Shown here one piece after another: positions 43,410 to 46,043 of a stretch of DNA of 46,043 nt. The stretch's first letter is position 1, and each line of letters opens with the position of its first letter. The notes under the pieces are model-generated. The model made no database searches. It saw only the letters and a list, made by a program, of their open reading frames with translations, and was not told the origin of the DNA. Location of the stretch: NCBI GenBank assembly GCA_022376515.1, contig WTXI01000288.1, positions 1 through 46,043 of the forward strand, given 5' to 3'. The position numbers were made by a program, and so were the translations under genes. Source of the stretch: Lactifluus volemus. Its lineage: Eukaryota; Basidiomycota; Agaricomycetes; Russulales; Russulaceae.

Positions 43410-44520
43410 AGTAAAGAGCATGAAGAATGCGCCCCACAATATCTTCGCTTCCCCTTCCCCTCGTCACGGCGACCGGAAGTCGAGGCAATGACAAGTGTCG
43501 CTGAGTGCCTGACTTCACCAGTTCACCGCTTGCTGTCCATCACGATCCCCTGCATTGTCTTCCCTGCGGCCCACTGGCATCCACGGGCTCTGAATTGTCC
43601 TGTTCCACTGCCCTGCTCTGTGGCATACCTTGTACACTTCCTGACCAAGCCGTTCTACGTTGATTACGTGGCGTCCCTTCCCGGTCTTTTGAGCTCCCGA
43701 GAACACCCTTCGCAACCTACGTCGGTGGCCTACCGATCTCGAGCGGGATCGGCTATCGAATTGTCTGGGACGGGTCTCCAATGGTTGTGGAAGCGGCGGC
43801 GTATCTGCAGGGTCGTCATAGAAGAAAGGCAGGCAGCACATGGCGGATTTCTTAGCATGTGAAGTACCGTCGCCTCAGGGGTGAAGTTTGGCTTATCCAG
43901 AGAGGGTGTACGAGACTTGACCTTGCAAACACTGACATGCCCAGCGAAATTTGTGCGCGCAGGAAGAAGAGGGAGCTGTCTGCTGTGCGGGAGGGTAGAA
44001 AATATTTAGTAGTTGGAGAAGAAGTGAGATAGCTCAGAGAAGAGGTGGGCGTTTTTGGTCTAATTCTCTATCCATGTTCTTTGAGTTGACAATATCTTTG
44101 TTACCCAAGATTTTGTGAGGAGCCGAGCAACAACTGCACGCCATCACTTCCGCAGCTGCCGCCGCCACTGCCATTATGCGGCACCCTTGTCTTCCCCAAG
44201 AGCCAGAAACTCCAGTAATGGCGGAGGTGTCTTTTTCAGACACACCTGCGTCACTGTGGCACGCCAGTGGACGCCTCGAATTTTCACCGCCTAGAGCGAA
44301 GCGCGTTGGACAGCCCACATCGACGCCCCCGCATATAGGCCAGCTGCCTCCCTGTACTATGAGTTCCGCTGATACTTCATTCATTTCCCCGAGTGTTCAG
44401 CGGCCACCACTCGCGGTCGATGGCCCAGGTCAAGTTACAATTAGCAAGAAGCGAAATTGGGATGGTCGATACGCAGGCGAAGGAAGGGGTGCCGTCGTCA
44501 AGTATCAAGTGATGGGCCGA
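43410..44520 (+). pseudogene. Relic C of the coiled-coil gene
   Basis: This is a second decayed copy, matching about 32458-33710 of the parent. Matching blocks are the start (GCATGAAGAATGCGCCCC versus GCATGAAGAACCCCCGCC), the ACCAAGCCGTTCTACGTTGATTACG block, the intron before the proline run (GTTGACAATATC, GAGGAGCC), and the FSDTPASLWHASG and QRPPLAVDGP regions. Stops and indels interrupt all frames. The parent's later exons are missing. The sequence then resumes at the Nudix gene, so an internal deletion joined the two. Confidence 0.75.
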
Positions 44521-44899
44521 CTTTCTCGACATGTTACAATACATTACATACCTCGTTATCAAGTGCAGTACAGCCACCATAAAAGTGGGCTCTCTGCACG
44601 TGACTCTTAATCTTGATCGAGTTCCTGGCCCGGGTCGGGTTGGCAACTAGTAACGCACTGTTAAATCTGCCCGCAACCCGCAAACACTTCTCCTGCAGCC
44701 CTTCACATAACCGATCATCTGTATTTCTCTCTCTTCGTCTGCGATCAGCCCGTCAAGCAATGATCTTAGAGTCCACATCGCCAGCCACCTTGGCGTTCAA
44801 CATCCTATCATCAAAGCAGAACTGCAGCCATATTCGGTATATCCAATTCAGCTCGTGTCGCTTGCCGCTCCTGGAAAAGAGACTTACCGATGGCTCCAT

Positions 44900-45330
44900 C
44901 GCTCGAATCCTTGAAACGCAAACGTATTCTCATTCATTTGTAACTCTGGGCCAGTCCACTGGTGTAATTTGACTCGGACCTCTCCGTTTTGGTGGTGGGT
45001 TGCTTGTGAACGTTCTGAACTTTAAATCTGATTTATTCCCTAGACATGTTGATCTACTTATTTCGAAGCTCGTCCCCAGTGCTCGTTCTGTTGTGTGAAC
45101 ATGCCAGTGAGACCCTCACGTCCTTCACTACCTGCTCGGAGGAACTGTGCTCCCATCCAAGGGAGACGGCTCTACCTGGAGGAAAAATATGACAATAGAC
45201 GCAGATTTGTTGAAACAGCAGTGAGCCTTTCCTCTTCTTCCCTTTCGTAGCACCTTTTACGATATCTCATTCTGGATGAGCTGTGCGTAGCTCCCAGTGA
45301 GGTGGCACATATATTCGACCACCTACTCGA
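44900..45330 (+). pseudogene. Relic of the Nudix gene
   Basis: Matches 35020-35650 of the intact Nudix gene: the first intron (ATTCTCATTCATT, CTGGGCC), exon 2 (TTATTTCGAAGCTCGTCCCC, TACCTGGAGGAAAAATATGAC corresponding to LPGGKM) and part of exon 3 (GAGGTGGCACATATATTCGACCA). An early stop follows LLC, the Nudix-box segment is out of frame, and most of exon 3 is deleted. It is not functional. Confidence 0.8.
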
Positions 45331-45554
45331 GGAGTTTATGATCATACAAGTGATCCCATTTGACGGACGACCACGACGACGACTTACCAGGTGAGATCCT
45401 TCGAGTGGACTTCGTGGAATGGACGTATATGTCGATTATTAATAATAAATGGGACGTGCCCGACACTTATATGGAATATCAGTTTTACGTATGTAGAAGT
45501 AGCTGAACAGTAGCTGAATGGGACACCGCCGGCTATTGTGTCCTTCATTATCAT

Positions 45555-46043
45555 TGATTTTCACCGCCTCCATCGGCTCAGATCACGCTGGCCTGCGGGT
45601 CTTGTACAACCACTTCCTGGCCTCGGCTATCGAGCTGGGCCCCCGACGCACATCTTATGTCATTGACGACGAAGCTAAAGACGCATGGGTCAAGAGGTTC
45701 TCAGAGATCAGCCGATTAGTCCCCCACATCTTATCCTCCCCTGACCTGATCGATCAGGCAGCTGACTCTCTCTCTTCAGGACATCGAACGGACATCTCAC
45801 ACCGTATTCGAGAAGCGCAACTTTTCTCCCCAAGGGCGGCAGCTTGGTGGGATGAGGCGTTGCTCGCAGGCAGCGGCCGCGGTCCGCGAAGCAGCCACCC
45901 CGGACGCCCCGGAAAGCGACCCTCAAAGCCTTTCGAAGGAGGTCCGAGAGGCCAAGCGTCGATGGGCAAACGACTTTCTCCACAATGCCACCCCCGAAGG
46001 CTCTGGACGGCCGCCAAATGGCGCCTGGGTCGCAGGCAACGTC
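45555..46043 (+). pseudogene. LINE fragment, broken, runs off the end
   Basis: Pieces in two or three frames read as the end of an APE-type endonuclease and the linker to reverse transcriptase of a non-LTR retrotransposon: ASIGSDHAGLRVLYNH, then FSPRAAAWWDEA, then SQAAAAVREAATPDAP with VREAKRRWANDFLHNATPEG, then TAAKWRLGRRQR. The SDHA-L motif is the usual C-terminus of the endonuclease. The WW-DE followed by basic helices and an AKW-like motif is the usual linker. Frame changes near 45778, 45858 and 46000 show decay. The RT domain itself would lie beyond the window. Confidence 0.7.

Noticed and set aside
1..46043. tRNA or rRNA genes, CRISPR-like arrays, telomere repeats
   Set aside because: No tRNA cloverleaf with A and B boxes, no rRNA signature, no spaced direct-repeat array and no terminal TTAGGG run was visible. 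The tRNA-like match at 14624 is only an anticodon-arm fragment serving as a primer-binding site.

Overview
The window is nuclear DNA of a filamentous basidiomycete, most likely an Agaricomycete mushroom. The reasons are intron-rich genes with mostly 48-114 nt GT-AG introns, a Goodbye-NACHT-ankyrin NLR typical of these fungi, a basidiomycete-type multi-pass membrane family, and a chromodomain Ty3/gypsy element. I cannot name the species.

Layout. 1-945: no gene recognised. 946-15231: a nested retrotransposon block. A Ty1/copia element on the minus strand (951-15226, 589-bp LTRs, 5-bp target duplication AGTAC) is split by a Ty3/gypsy chromovirus on the plus strand (4476-13077, 606-bp LTRs, duplication GGAAG). 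The gypsy gag gene is itself split by a 936-bp element with TG/CA ends (6747-7682, duplication GAAAC), best read as a solo LTR. Both LTR pairs differ at one position, so the outer insertions are young. The copia reading frame is intact across the gypsy insertion. The gypsy pol carries one in-frame TGA.

15232-28750: mostly non-coding, repeat-rich sequence. It holds foldback elements, two poly(A)-tailed retroposons (one inside a foldback element, one inside a duplicated unit), and two diverged tandem copies of a membrane-protein gene on the minus strand (20198-22074 and 24213-26100). Short remnants of a further duplicated, unrecognised sequence lie around them.

28752-40052: the conserved gene core. 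It contains pICln (minus), a four-helix MARVEL-like protein (plus, divergent from pICln), a coiled-coil/proline-rich protein of unknown function (plus), a CoA-diphosphatase-type Nudix hydrolase (plus), and a Goodbye-NACHT-ankyrin NLR (minus).

40246-45330: two decayed copies of the coiled-coil gene, the second also carrying a decayed Nudix copy. Each is preceded by a related small hairpin, and the first contains a decayed acyl-CoA-binding-protein gene. The NLR therefore sits between an intact gene pair and its ruins. 45555-46043: a broken LINE fragment running off the end of the window.

The most informative signals are two distinct and well-placed reverse-transcription priming sites (half-tRNA type in copia, self-priming type in gypsy), a regular array of eight TGASTCA sites in the solo LTR, and the parent-plus-relics arrangement around the NLR. 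I found no clearly new multi-gene system. Exon models come from reading frame, splice motifs and family expectation only.
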